A DNA stretch of 64,000 bases from NCEH01 sp043195195 (GCF_043195195.1 NZ_JBAFWT010000007.1:62001-126000), one strand, 5' to 3'. Positions 28,736 to 37,204 are shown, counted from the stretch's first letter. Made by a program: numbers and translations. Notes: generated by a model not told the origin, from the sequence alone.

Positions 28736-29194
28736 TCACGCCGCCGTCAACGCGTCCTTGACCCAGGCCGAGGCCTTGCCGAAATCGATGGCGCCGGCGT
28801 AGCGCTCTTTCAGCACCGCCATGGTGCGGCCCATGTCCTTGATGCCCTTGGCCTCGATCTCGGCGACCACATGGGCGATGATGGCGCGAGTTTCGTCCTC
28901 GCCCAACTGGCGCGGCATGAAATCCTGGATCACGGCGATTTCGGCCCGCTCCTGCTCGGCAAGCTCGGGGCGATTGTTCTCGGTGTAGATTCGCGCGCTC
29001 TCTTCGCGCTGCTTCACCATTTTGGCGAGCAGGGCGCGCAGATCGTCATCGCTCAGCGGGTCCTTGCCCTGGCCGCGCGCCTCGATGTCGCGGTCCTTCA
29101 GGGCGGCGTTGACCAGCCGCAGCGTGGAAAGGCGCACCTTGTCGTGGGCCTTCATCGCATCCTTAAGAGCGGTGTTAATATCGTCGCGAAGCAA
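28736..29194 (-). CDS. GatB/YqeY domain protein
   Basis: This 152-residue protein is the stand-alone form of the GatB C-terminal/YqeY domain (MLRDDINTALKDAMKAHDKV, LRLVNAALKDRDIE, GRTMAVLKERYAGAIDFGKA). It is helical and cytosolic. In GatB the domain contacts the tRNA D-loop, but the free YqeY form has no firmly assigned function. It shares the minus-strand direction with dnaG and rpoD and lies upstream of them across about 240 bp with a REP-like repeat. This matches the conserved yqeY-dnaG-rpoD linkage of many bacteria. Confidence 0.92.
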   Translation of the reverse strand: MLRDDINTALKDAMKAHDKVRLSTLRLVNAALKDRDIEARGQGKDPLSDDDLRALLAKMVKQREESARIYTENNRPELAEQERAEIAVIQDFMPRQLGEDETRAIIAHVVAEIEAKGIKDMGRTMAVLKERYAGAIDFGKASAWVKDALTAA

Positions 29195-29392
29195 TGTCTG
29201 TCCTCTTGAAGCTGTAGCGCGGCCGAATGGGTTCGTCGCGGGGCGGCACGCGGCGGCAGTTGGCGCCGGCAGGCCGTAAAGCTGCCCTCGACCCCGGATA
29301 TACCCTGAAACCGGAAAAATCCCGAGCCCAATGGCTGGCTTCGTGCGCGAAGCACTGGAAGTGCGGCGCGTGACTCATTATCTAGGCGAGCC

Positions 29393-30598
29393 ATGACCCA
29401 GGAACAAGATCACGCAAACGTCCCGGCCGAAGGCTGGGCCGAGCCGAAGCCGACCGCGCTTCTCGTGCTCGCCGATGGCACCGTGCTCGAAGGCTTCGGC
29501 CTCGGCGCTGTAGGAGAGGGTGTTGGCGAGGTGTGCTTCAACACCGCCATAACCGGCTATGAGGAAATCCTCACGGACCCCTCCTATTCCGGCCAGATCA
29601 TCACCTTCACCTTTCCGCACATCGGAAATGTGGGGACCAACGAGGAGGACATCGAGACGGTGTCCATGGCCTCGGCGTCCGGCGTGCGCGGCGTGGTGCT
29701 GCGTACAGCAATCAGCGACCCTTCCAATTATCGCGCCACGCGCGGCCTCGACCAATGGCTGAAGGCGCGCGGCATCGCCGGCATCAGCGGCATCGACACG
29801 CGCGCGCTGACGGCCTTGATCCGCGACACGGGCATGCCCAACGGGGTCATCGCGCATGCGCCCGACGGCGTGTTCGATATCGCGGCGCTGAAGGAGAAGG
29901 CGCGCGTCTGGCCCGGCCTGGAAGGCATGGACCTGGTGCCCGGGGTCACCTCGGTGCAGCGCTTCGAATGGGACGAGACGCCTTGGCAGTGGAACGCCGG
30001 CTACGGCACCCGCACTGAGGGCAAGTTCCATGTGGTCGCCATCGATTATGGCGTGAAGCGCAACATCCTGCGCCTGCTCGCCCGCGCCGGCTGCCTGGTG
30101 ACGGTGGTGCCTGCCACCACCACGGCGGAAGAGGTCATGGCGCTGAAGCCGGACGGGGTGTTCCTTTCCAACGGCCCGGGGGATCCCGCGGCGACGGGGG
30201 AATACGCGGTTCCGGTGATCCGCGACCTCATTGCGCGCGCCGTGCCGACCTTCGGCATCTGCCTTGGCCATCAGATGATTGGCCTTGCGGTGGGCGGGCG
30301 CACGCTGAAGATGCATCAGGGCCATCACGGCGCGAACCACCCGGTGAAGGACCTGACCACCGGAAAGGTGGAGATCACCTCCATGAACCACGGCTTCGCC
30401 GTCGATCGCGCGAGCCTGCCGGAAAACGCGGTGGAGACCCACGTCTCGCTGTTCGATGGATCGAATGCCGGGCTCTCGCTCGCCGACAAGCCAGTGTTCT
30501 CGGTGCAATACCATCCCGAGGCGAGCCCCGGCCCGCAGGACAGCCATTATCTGTTCGATCGCTTCGTCGAGCTGATGGCGAAGAACAAGGCGGCCTGA
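29393..30598 (+). CDS. carA: Carbamoyl-phosphate synthase small chain
   Basis: This 401-residue glutamine amidotransferase subunit supplies ammonia to CarB for arginine and pyrimidine synthesis. The N-terminal CPSase_sm_chain domain (AITGYEEILTDPSYSGQIIT) is followed by a class I GATase with nucleophile Cys in FGICLGHQMIG and the catalytic His-Glu in VQYHPEASPGPQDS. AGGCGAG before ATG 29393 supports the start. carB is not adjacent; the next gene is a convergent regulator. carA is divergent from yqeY, as in other Hyphomicrobiales. Confidence 0.96.
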   Translation: MTQEQDHANVPAEGWAEPKPTALLVLADGTVLEGFGLGAVGEGVGEVCFNTAITGYEEILTDPSYSGQIITFTFPHIGNVGTNEEDIETVSMASASGVRGVVLRTAISDPSNYRATRGLDQWLKARGIAGISGIDTRALTALIRDTGMPNGVIAHAPDGVFDIAALKEKARVWPGLEGMDLVPGVTSVQRFEWDETPWQWNAGYGTRTEGKFHVVAIDYGVKRNILRLLARAGCLVTVVPATTTAEEVMALKPDGVFLSNGPGDPAATGEYAVPVIRDLIARAVPTFGICLGHQMIGLAVGGRTLKMHQGHHGANHPVKDLTTGKVEITSMNHGFAVDRASLPENAVETHVSLFDGSNAGLSLADKPVFSVQYHPEASPGPQDSHYLFDRFVELMAKNKAA

Positions 30599-30605
30599 CG
30601 CTCCT

Positions 30606-30630
30606 GGCGCTCCTCCCGAGGGGGAGCGCC
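30606..30630. terminator. Hairpin between convergent carA and GntR regulator genes
   Basis: GGCGCTCC(TCCC) pairs with GGGGGAGCGCC around a short GAG loop, 8 nt after the carA stop. There is no T-tract, so termination strength is uncertain. Confidence 0.5.
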
Positions 30631-30656
30631 ATTGAGGCCCTTGGGCCGTCAAAACC

Positions 30657-31346
30657 TCAGTCCAGAAAATCCCCGTGCGCTTCCACATGCTTGGCGATGC
30701 CGAGCGTGTGCTCGCGCACGAGCCGTTCGGCCAGATCCCCGTCGCGCTTCTCGATCGCCTCGACGATGCGGGTATGATCGACGATGGAGCGCTGGGCGCG
30801 ATGATCCTGGGCGATCGTCACCTTGCGCACGCCGCGCATGTGGGGAAACAGGCTGTCCGTTGTATCGGCGATGAGCTGGCAGCCGGACATGCGGATGATC
30901 TGCCGGTGGAAGGCGAGATTGGCCGCGGAATATTCCGAGACGAATTCTTCCGGGTTGCGATCTGCGAAGGCGCGGACATTCTCGCGCAGCATGCGAATTT
31001 CCGCGTCCGAGGCGTGCTGGCAGGCGAGGCGCGCGGCCATACCTTCGAGCGCTGCCCAGACCGTGATCATCTCCAGGATTTCCTGCTTGGTCTTGCGCAC
31101 GACGAAGATGCCGCGACGGGGCACCGAGCGCACATAGCCCTCCTGCTCCAGCAAGGTCATGGCCTCGCGGATCGGGGTGCGCGAGACGCCGAGCTTTTCT
31201 GAGAGTTGTCGTTCCTCCAGCCGGATCTCCTCGGCGTGGCTATAGATGTCCATCTCCATGATGGCCGCCTTAAGCGCCTTGTATGCCTTCATGCGGAAGC
31301 TCGATTCGGTCTCGATCGGCTTCACGTTGATGTCCTGGTACGTCAT
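30657..31346 (-). CDS. GntR-family (FCD) transcriptional regulator of the oxalate cluster
   Basis: This 229-residue regulator has an N-terminal winged helix at about 20-85 (LEERQLSEKLGVSRTPIREA, EQEGYVRSVPRRGIFV) and a C-terminal all-helical FCD ligand domain. The domain keeps metal-binding histidines in LAFHRQI, DHTRIVEAI and REHTLGIA. FCD regulators commonly sense small carboxylic acids or acyl-CoAs, so oxalate, formate or a CoA ester is a natural candidate effector. ATG 31346 is chosen; no good ribosome-binding site supports any longer frame. Divergent from the CBS gene. A degenerate copy of the cluster palindrome lies 61 nt upstream, consistent with autoregulation. Confidence 0.9.
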   Translation of the reverse strand: MTYQDINVKPIETESSFRMKAYKALKAAIMEMDIYSHAEEIRLEERQLSEKLGVSRTPIREAMTLLEQEGYVRSVPRRGIFVVRKTKQEILEMITVWAALEGMAARLACQHASDAEIRMLRENVRAFADRNPEEFVSEYSAANLAFHRQIIRMSGCQLIADTTDSLFPHMRGVRKVTIAQDHRAQRSIVDHTRIVEAIEKRDGDLAERLVREHTLGIAKHVEAHGDFLD

Positions 31347-31407
31347 CTCAACCCTTGCCCTGACAGCGCTGCGCGCGGCCCGTGACGCTCCGCCCGCCCG
31401 GCGGGCG

Positions 31408-31420
31408 ATATACTTCATAC
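31408..31420. promoter_or_regulatory. Candidate regulator site, degenerate GTAT-N5-ATAC
   Basis: ATAT-ACTTC-ATAC differs by one base from the palindrome shared across the oxalate cluster and lies 61 nt upstream of the GntR gene. Confidence 0.4.
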
Positions 31421-31541
31421 TGTGATGGCATCGAATATAGCTTTGAGCAAGTAATGCCGGCAAAGCCAAGAGTCGCACCTGATTCCGCTGCAGTGCAGCG
31501 CAGGCAGATTGGAGTGATTCCGCATCGCTTATTGACATCAC

Positions 31542-31554
31542 GTATTTTGCATAC
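31542..31554. promoter_or_regulatory. Candidate GntR/FCD operator, GTAT-N5-ATAC
   Basis: GTAT-TTTGC-ATAC is a perfect palindromic pair of half-sites 107 nt upstream of the CBS gene start and 5 nt downstream of a TTGACA. The same 13-mer pattern recurs before frc and before the small membrane protein gene. Confidence 0.6.
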
Positions 31555-31661
31555 CAGCATATAGGCAATGATGTGGCTGGTTGCTCCCCTTGGGAGAGGC
31601 GTGGCCCGGGCCTTTGACAACCGCGGATCAACTGCGGGCGCATAAGGTGAGGAAACTGCTC

Positions 31662-32132
31662 ATGATTACCGTCGATGACATTCTGCGCGAGAAGCGTGAC
31701 ACGCGCATCGTTACCGTGCGCATGCATGAGACCGTGGCGACCGCGGTGATGGTGATGAAGCGCGAGAATATTTCCAGCGTCGTGGTCAAGGATGTTTGCC
31801 GGACGGAAGGGAATACGGTCGTGGGCGTTTTCTCCGAGCGCGACGTGACACGCGCCCTGGCAGAGCACGGCGCCAACACCCCGAACGTCACTGTAGCCGT
31901 GCTGCTGAAGCGGGCGGTGGTTTCCTGCGGTCTGCAAGATTCCATCGCTACCGTGCTGCGGCTGATGAATGAGCATCAGGTGCGACATTTGCCGGTGATG
32001 GTGGAGCACAATCTGGTCGGCGTGATCAGCGCCACCGATCTCATGCGCCACTATCTGCACGAGGAAGAAGTGCAGACCCATGCCGAGCAGATCGACACCG
32101 GCCTGGTGGCCGGGCTCGCGGCGCTGCGCTGA
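31662..32132 (+). CDS. CBS-domain-pair protein in the oxalate cluster
   Basis: This 156-residue protein consists of two tandem CBS domains and nothing else. CBS1 is about 10-75 (VRMHETVATAVMVMKRENIS, GVFSERDVTRAL); CBS2 is about 85-140 (GLQDSIATVLRLMNEHQVRH, GVISATDLMRHYL). CBS pairs bind adenine nucleotides or SAM and regulate partner enzymes or transporters; the partner is unknown here. Start ATG 31662 follows GGTGAGGA; a longer in-frame start at 31581 overlaps the promoter. It lies upstream of frc with a separate operator-like site between them. Confidence 0.88.
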   Translation: MITVDDILREKRDTRIVTVRMHETVATAVMVMKRENISSVVVKDVCRTEGNTVVGVFSERDVTRALAEHGANTPNVTVAVLLKRAVVSCGLQDSIATVLRLMNEHQVRHLPVMVEHNLVGVISATDLMRHYLHEEEVQTHAEQIDTGLVAGLAALR

Positions 32133-32225
32133 GGCTGGCGCGGGCGTCCGCATCGTCTTTCGATAGAATTTTTGCAGATCGCCGCCGCAAAGGGTTTGCG
32201 ACGGTGGAGTGACGGTGATATTTCT

Positions 32226-32238
32226 GTATTTGGCATAC
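32226..32238. promoter_or_regulatory. Candidate GntR/FCD operator, GTAT-N5-ATAC
   Basis: GTAT-TTGGC-ATAC, a perfect half-site pair, lies 105 nt upstream of the frc start in the 211-bp gap after the CBS gene. Confidence 0.6.
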
Positions 32239-32343
32239 GAAATTCAATAGACGGCATATCATGCGACGTGCATGATCAAGCCGTTGCAAGCCGGCACAGA
32301 TCGGCATCGCACAAGTCGTCGGGGACGGTTCCAGGGGTTTGGC

Positions 32344-33573
32344 ATGAGCAAGGCACTTGATGGTGTGCGCGTGCTCGACATGACGCACGTGCAATCCGGT
32401 CCGTCGGCAACCCAATTGCTGGCCTGGCTGGGTGCCGACGTGATCAAGGTCGAGATGCCGCGCCGGGGCGATATCACGCGCACGCAATTGCGCGACAAGT
32501 CCAATGTGGACAGCCTCTATTTCACGATGCTCAACGCCAACAAGCGCAGCGTCACCCTCAACATCAAGTCGCAGCAGGGGCAGGACGCGTTGGTCCGCCT
32601 GATCGAGCGCTGCGACATCATGGTCGAGAATTTCGGCGCCGGCGTGCTGGAGCGCCAGGGGTTCTCCTGGGAGCGCATCGAAGCCATCAATCCCCGCCTG
32701 ATCTATGCCTCCATCAAGGGCTTCGCCGAAGAGAGCGGGCTTGAGGCAAAAGCTTATGAAACCATCGCCCAGGCCATGGGCGGGGCCATGAGCACCACGG
32801 GTTGGCGCTCAGGTCCGCCCACGGCGGCGAGCGTGCAGGTCGGCGATACCGGCACCGGCATTCATTGCGTGGCGGGGATCCTCGCCGCGCTGTTCCAGCG
32901 CACCGTGACCGGGCGCGGGCAGCGTGTCGACGTCGCCATGCAGGACTGCGTCATGAACTTGTTGCGGGTCAAGCTGCGCGACCAGCAGCGGCTCGCCAGC
33001 GGACCGCTGACCGAATATCCCGGCGCGCCCGCGACCGACAGCGTACCGCGTGCGGGCAATGCTTCGGGTGGGGGCCAGCCGGGGGCGGCCCTGCGCTGCG
33101 CGCCAGGCGGCGAGAATGATTATTGCTATGTCATCATCCAGCCTCAGGGTTGGGCACCGCTGATGCGCCTGATCGGCCGCAAGGACCTGATCGACGACCA
33201 GCGGTTCGCCAGCCACGAGGCGCGGGCGCAGCGCCTGGAGGCGTGCTTCGAGCTGATCGAAGCCTGGACGCGTCAGCGCACCAAATTCGAGGTGATGAAG
33301 GCCCTGCAGGCCATCGATGTGCCCTGCGGCCCCATCCTGTCCACCAAGGATATCATGGAGGACCGCGCGCTTTACGACCGCGGCTTCCTCGTGGAGGTCC
33401 CCCATCCAGAGCGGGGGACCTATGTGACCGTCGCTTCCCCCATTCGCCTGTCGGACAACGACGTGCCGGTGGAGCGGGCGCCCCTGCTTGGAGAGCACAC
33501 GGAAGAGGTGCTCTCCTGGGTCGGCTTCAGTGCCGAAGAACTCGCGACTATGCGCGCCACCGGCGTCGTGTAA
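32344..33573 (+). CDS. frc: Formyl-CoA:oxalate CoA-transferase
   Basis: This 409-residue class III (CaiB/BaiF) CoA-transferase moves CoA from formyl-CoA to oxalate, activating oxalate for decarboxylation. The N-terminus (GVRVLDMTHVQSGPSATQLL) and the RDQQR segment are close to known Frc enzymes. Catalytic Asp168 lies in QVGDTGTGIH, equivalent to Asp169 of the Oxalobacter and E. coli enzymes. The active-site glycine loop is GNASGGGQPG. Start ATG 32344 follows AGGGG; a longer frame from 32272 is rejected. The oxalyl-CoA decarboxylase that normally partners Frc is absent from the window. The oxalate/formate antiporter follows after 88 nt without its own palindrome and is probably co-transcribed. 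Confidence 0.95.
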   Translation: MSKALDGVRVLDMTHVQSGPSATQLLAWLGADVIKVEMPRRGDITRTQLRDKSNVDSLYFTMLNANKRSVTLNIKSQQGQDALVRLIERCDIMVENFGAGVLERQGFSWERIEAINPRLIYASIKGFAEESGLEAKAYETIAQAMGGAMSTTGWRSGPPTAASVQVGDTGTGIHCVAGILAALFQRTVTGRGQRVDVAMQDCVMNLLRVKLRDQQRLASGPLTEYPGAPATDSVPRAGNASGGGQPGAALRCAPGGENDYCYVIIQPQGWAPLMRLIGRKDLIDDQRFASHEARAQRLEACFELIEAWTRQRTKFEVMKALQAIDVPCGPILSTKDIMEDRALYDRGFLVEVPHPERGTYVTVASPIRLSDNDVPVERAPLLGEHTEEVLSWVGFSAEELATMRATGVV

Positions 33574-33661
33574 TCCGTCAACATGCCGCTCCAAGAGGGA
33601 CAAGGGTGGAGCGGTTCATCTTTAAAAATAAAAAAGAGAATGACGTGAAAAGGGTAGGAAA

Positions 33662-34966
33662 ATGGGATCGTCGGAGTCAGGTGGCACCGCCGTTGTGACG
33701 ACAAATCGCTGGCTGCAATTGATTGCCGGCGTCGTCTGCATGGTTGCGGCAGCTAATATTCAGTATTCGTGGACCTTGTTTGTCCCGGAAATTCAGAGCG
33801 CGCACGGCTGGAGCCGGGCGTCCATTCAAATTGCCTTCACCATCTTCGTGGTCGTTCAGACATGGCTGACGCCCATCGAAGGCTATTTCATCGACAAGTA
33901 CGGCCCACGGAACGTGGTGTTGGTCGGCGGCTTGTTCACGGGCCTGTCCTGGATCGTGAATTCTTATGCCACCTCGCTCGCCGGTTTCTATCTCGGTGCG
34001 GCCGTTGGCGGCATCGGTGTCGGCTGCGTCTACGCGACCTGCATCAACAGCGCGCTGAAATGGTTCCCGGACAAGCGCGGCCTTGCGGTCGGTCTGACGG
34101 CGGCGGGCTATGGTTCGGGCACGGTGCTCACCATCATCCCGATCGCCAACATGTTGAAGACCTCCGGCTATTCGGAGACCTTCTTCCTGTTCGGCCTGAT
34201 CCAGGGTGCCGTCATTCTTCTCGCTGCCGGCTTCCTGCGGGCGCCTAAGAAGGGTGAAGTGACGTTTTCCTCCAGCGTTGCGCAGAGCCGTCGGGATTAC
34301 ACCCTCGGCGAAGCCCTGCGGACACCGGTCTTCTACGTCATGATGACCATGTTCATCTTGACCGTTACCGGCGGTCTGATGGCTGTGGCCCAACTTGGCG
34401 TGATTGCCGAGGATCTCGGCGTGAAGAAGGTCGAGGTCAATCTCTATTTCTTCGCCATGGCAGCTCTGCCGTTTGCCTTGATGCTTGATCGCATCTTGAA
34501 CGGCGTTTCCAGGCCGCTGTTCGGCTGGGTTTCCGACCATATCGGCCGCGAAAAGACGATGTTTTTCGCGTTCGCGATGGAAGGCATCGGCATCGTCGCA
34601 CTCGGCGCGTTCGGCCACAATCCGTGGGCCTTTATTATCCTCTCGGGCGTGGTGTTCCTGGCGTGGGGCGAAGTGTATTCGCTGTTCTCAGCGACGACTG
34701 CTGATACATTCGGCAGTGCACATGTCGGCAAAATCTATGGCGTTCTTTACTGCGCCAAGGGTGTAGCCGCTCTTCTTGTGCCATTTGCAAATATTTTGAT
34801 GGAAGCGACGGGAAGCTGGTCAACGGTTCTCTATACCGTCGCGATCATGGACCTGACCGCCGCTTTCATGGCGCTCTTCGTTCTGCGTCCGATGCTCAAG
34901 AAGCATCACAAGATGAACGCGGATGCTGCCGCCGCCGCAACGCTTCGGGCACCAGTCGGCGCCTGA
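33662..34966 (+). CDS. oxlT: Oxalate/formate antiporter, MFS (first copy)
   Basis: This 434-residue, 12-helix major facilitator protein of the OxlT type exchanges oxalate for formate across the inner membrane. The MFS loop motif reads IDKYGPRNVV. Arg284 in NGVSRPLFGWVSDHIGRE and Lys366 in YCAKGVAAL correspond in context and spacing to the substrate-binding Arg272/Lys355 pair of Oxalobacter OxlT. ATG 33662 has AGGAAA just upstream. It lies 88 nt after frc and is terminated by a strong hairpin at 35003-35031. Confidence 0.93.
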   Translation: MGSSESGGTAVVTTNRWLQLIAGVVCMVAAANIQYSWTLFVPEIQSAHGWSRASIQIAFTIFVVVQTWLTPIEGYFIDKYGPRNVVLVGGLFTGLSWIVNSYATSLAGFYLGAAVGGIGVGCVYATCINSALKWFPDKRGLAVGLTAAGYGSGTVLTIIPIANMLKTSGYSETFFLFGLIQGAVILLAAGFLRAPKKGEVTFSSSVAQSRRDYTLGEALRTPVFYVMMTMFILTVTGGLMAVAQLGVIAEDLGVKKVEVNLYFFAMAALPFALMLDRILNGVSRPLFGWVSDHIGREKTMFFAFAMEGIGIVALGAFGHNPWAFIILSGVVFLAWGEVYSLFSATTADTFGSAHVGKIYGVLYCAKGVAALLVPFANILMEATGSWSTVLYTVAIMDLTAAFMALFVLRPMLKKHHKMNADAAAAATLRAPVGA

Positions 34967-35002
34967 TCAAACAGCCCTCTGCCGCCTTTTGGCGGCCCCT
35001 TG

Positions 35003-35031
35003 AGGCCCCGGTTTTGCCGGGGCCTTTTTTT
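35003..35031 (+). terminator. Intrinsic terminator of first oxlT
   Basis: AGGCCCCGG / CCGGGGCCT forms a 9-bp stem around TTTTG, followed by seven T. Confidence 0.9.
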
Positions 35032-35285
35032 GCGCCTGCGCGGGAGTTCCGGCTTATACCTCGCGCAATTAATTCCAATTGCATTTCAGTACAGACGCTT
35101 CATATTTGTATCTATTAAGTGTTCGCATGCCAAAATAGAGTTTAATTCGCGTTTACAGGCGTGATTTTTTCAGAAATACGCAATAACACGTAGAATTCAT
35201 ATCTGATATCGGCGTCGAGCCTGCCAAAAAATCCCGTGATATCTATGCTGTGACTGTCTTTGTAGCGGTTACATTACCGTAAATT

Positions 35286-35312
35286 GCATGTTGCATACGG
35301 TATTTTGCATCG
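35286..35312. promoter_or_regulatory. Paired degenerate operator-like sites upstream of second oxlT
   Basis: GCAT-GTTGC-ATAC (35286-35298) and GTAT-TTTGC-ATCG (35300-35312) lie 14 bp apart. Each is a one- or two-mismatch version of GTAT-N5-ATAC and keeps the TTGC spacer. The second ends 120 nt before the gene start. Confidence 0.45.
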
Positions 35313-35432
35313 AAACATTCGAGCCTGGTTCGCAGCGGGCCTCTCGAAACGAGCCCGCCACCATCAAGAATGGCGACCGTCACGGGCCGTTCATCGACTC
35401 GAATTCGATGACCCAATAGGGAAGGGTAGGAA

Positions 35433-36740
35433 ATGCCATCTGTGGAATCTGTGCAGAAGGGCCCCATTGGCGGGCGCTGGATGCAACTCGTCATCGGCGT
35501 GATCTGCATGTCGATGATCGCCAATCTTCAATATGGCTGGACGCTGTTCGTCGAGCCCATCAACGACAAGCATCAATGGGGCCGCGCCGCCATCCAGGTC
35601 GCCTTCACCATCTTCGTCCTCACGGAAACCTGGCTGGTCCCGATCGAGGGCTGGTTCGTGGATAAATACGGCCCGCGCATTGTCGTTCTCATCGGCGGCT
35701 TTCTGTGCGGCCTCGGCTGGGTTCTGAACTCCATGGCCGACACGCTGGCCTTGCTCTATGTGGCCGCGGCTGTGGGCGGCGTCGGTGCCGGCGCTGTCTA
35801 TGGCACCTGCGTGGGCTCCGCGCTGAAGTGGTTCCCGGATCGCCGCGGCCTTGCCGCCGGCATCACCGCCGCCGGCTTCGGCGCCGGATCGGCCATAACC
35901 ATCATCCCGATCGCGGCGATGATCGCCTCCCAGGGCTATCAGCAGACCTTTCTCGTGTTCGGCCTGTTCCAGGGCGTTGTGGTGATGGCCCTCTCGCTGC
36001 TGCTTCAGGCCCCGAAGGCCGGTCAGCTCCCGCCGGTCACCAACAAGGCCGCAACGCAGAGCCGTCGCGATTACGGCCCGGGCCAGATGCTGAAGGCTCC
36101 GGTGTTCTGGGTCATGTATGCGATGTTCGTGCTGGTTGCCGCCGGTGGCCTCATGGCCACGGCCCAGCTCGGCTCCATCGCCAAGGATTTCAATATCGCC
36201 GGCGTTCCCGTGAGCTTGATGGGCATCACCCTTCCGGCACTCACCTTCGCCCTGTCCATTGACCGCGTGCTGAACGGCCTGACCCGTCCATTCTTCGGTT
36301 GGGTCTCCGACAACATCGGCCGCGAGAACACCATGTTCATCGCGTTCGCCCTGGAGGCGGTCGGCGTCCTCGCGCTGGGGCACTTCGGCTCCAACCCGCT
36401 CGCCTTCGTGCTGCTGACAGGTCTCGTCTTCTTCGCCTGGGGCGAGATCTATTCGCTGTTCCCGGCGACCTGCGGCGACACGTTCGGCTCCAAGTTCGCC
36501 ACCACCAATGCCGGCTTCCTCTATACCGCCAAGGGCACGGCCTCCCTGGTGGTGCCGATCGCCAGCGTCGCGGTGGCGCAGCTCGGCAACTGGGACCTGG
36601 TGTTCCTCATCACCGCTGGCGTGAATGCCCTGGCGGCGCTGATGGCCCTGTTCGTGCTCAAGCCCATGCGCGCCCGCTTCGTTGCAGATGCGAAGCTCAC
36701 GACGGCGGCGGAAACCAAGGCCGCTCAGGTCGCTCACTGA
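35433..36740 (+). CDS. Oxalate/formate antiporter, MFS (second, paralogous copy)
   Basis: This 435-residue, 12-helix MFS protein is clearly homologous to the preceding antiporter along its length (shared SALKWFPD and QSRRDY blocks) but diverged enough to be an old duplication. The OxlT-type residues are kept: Arg285 in NGLTRPFFGWVSDNIGRE and Lys367 in YTAKGTASL. It may differ in affinity or in preference for oxalate versus another dicarboxylate or formate. It has its own AT-rich promoter region and terminator, so it is transcribed separately. GGGAAGGGTAGGAA precedes ATG 35433. Confidence 0.9.
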   Translation: MPSVESVQKGPIGGRWMQLVIGVICMSMIANLQYGWTLFVEPINDKHQWGRAAIQVAFTIFVLTETWLVPIEGWFVDKYGPRIVVLIGGFLCGLGWVLNSMADTLALLYVAAAVGGVGAGAVYGTCVGSALKWFPDRRGLAAGITAAGFGAGSAITIIPIAAMIASQGYQQTFLVFGLFQGVVVMALSLLLQAPKAGQLPPVTNKAATQSRRDYGPGQMLKAPVFWVMYAMFVLVAAGGLMATAQLGSIAKDFNIAGVPVSLMGITLPALTFALSIDRVLNGLTRPFFGWVSDNIGRENTMFIAFALEAVGVLALGHFGSNPLAFVLLTGLVFFAWGEIYSLFPATCGDTFGSKFATTNAGFLYTAKGTASLVVPIASVAVAQLGNWDLVFLITAGVNALAALMALFVLKPMRARFVADAKLTTAAETKAAQVAH

Positions 36741-36808
36741 ATTCCCATTGGTCCGTTCGGGCACTGGTCAGGGCTCGACCGGAGAGGTGCGCGACCAAGA
36801 TGCGAGAG

Positions 36809-36838
36809 AAGGCGGGCCCCTGGGCCTGCCTTTTTTTA
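36809..36838 (+). terminator. Intrinsic terminator of second antiporter gene
   Basis: AAGGCGGGCC / GGCCTGCCTT forms a 10-bp stem (one G-T pair) around CCTG, followed by a seven-T tract. There is no T-tract on the opposite strand. Confidence 0.88.
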
Positions 36839-36856
36839 TTCTCGGGCTGCAGCGCT

Positions 36857-37090
36857 TCAGAAGGCGCGCGGGAAAGCGGCAATCGCGGGCTCGCGGTCCT
36901 GCTTACCCTTTTCGCCGCCGAACAGGGTGCCGGCGGTGCGGGTGTGATCCTGATCGAGCAGCGCGAGCTCCGGGGGAACGCCAGGGCCACCGGCGGCAGC
37001 CATGAAGCTCTTGGGATTGCTGAAGCCGATGATGGCGCCAGTCAGGGCGACGCCGAGGATGCCGAGGGCAACGAGGTCGAATGCGGTCAT
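36857..37090 (-). CDS. 77-residue small membrane protein, unknown, in the oxalate cluster
   Basis: The frame has a strong ribosome-binding site, GGAGG 6 nt before the ATG. It encodes one N-terminal transmembrane helix (LVALGILGVALTGAIIGF) followed by a hydrophilic tail of about 50 residues rich in Gly, Pro and charge. I do not recognise a family. A perfect GTAT-N5-ATAC palindrome lies 114 nt upstream, the same distance class as for frc and the CBS gene, so it is probably co-regulated with oxalate use. It could be an accessory subunit or modulator of the antiporters, but this is inference from position only. Confidence 0.6.
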   Translation of the reverse strand: MTAFDLVALGILGVALTGAIIGFSNPKSFMAAAGGPGVPPELALLDQDHTRTAGTLFGGEKGKQDREPAIAAFPRAF

Positions 37091-37204
37091 TTAAGCCTCC
37101 GGGGCGTGGTGTCACGCCGCTTGCGTCAGGAGCTGGCACCGCCTGGGTGGCGACGCCTGCGCTCATTTCCGGATGTCATACTGACCTAGTTTGCCTCAGT
37201 CGTG

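Larger units (their letters stand above)
31347..31661. other. 315-bp divergent regulatory region
   Basis: This is the space between the GntR regulator and the CBS gene. It contains two copies of the cluster palindrome (31408-31420, one mismatch; 31542-31554, perfect) and a TTGACA at 31532-31537 just before the perfect copy. No gene is visible. Confidence 0.7.
34967..35432. other. 466-bp intergenic region between the two antiporter genes
   Basis: It contains the first antiporter's terminator, then about 390 bp of distinctly AT-rich sequence with no plausible frame. Two overlapping degenerate copies of the cluster palindrome sit at 35286-35312. It therefore looks like an independent promoter region for the second antiporter. 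Confidence 0.6.
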
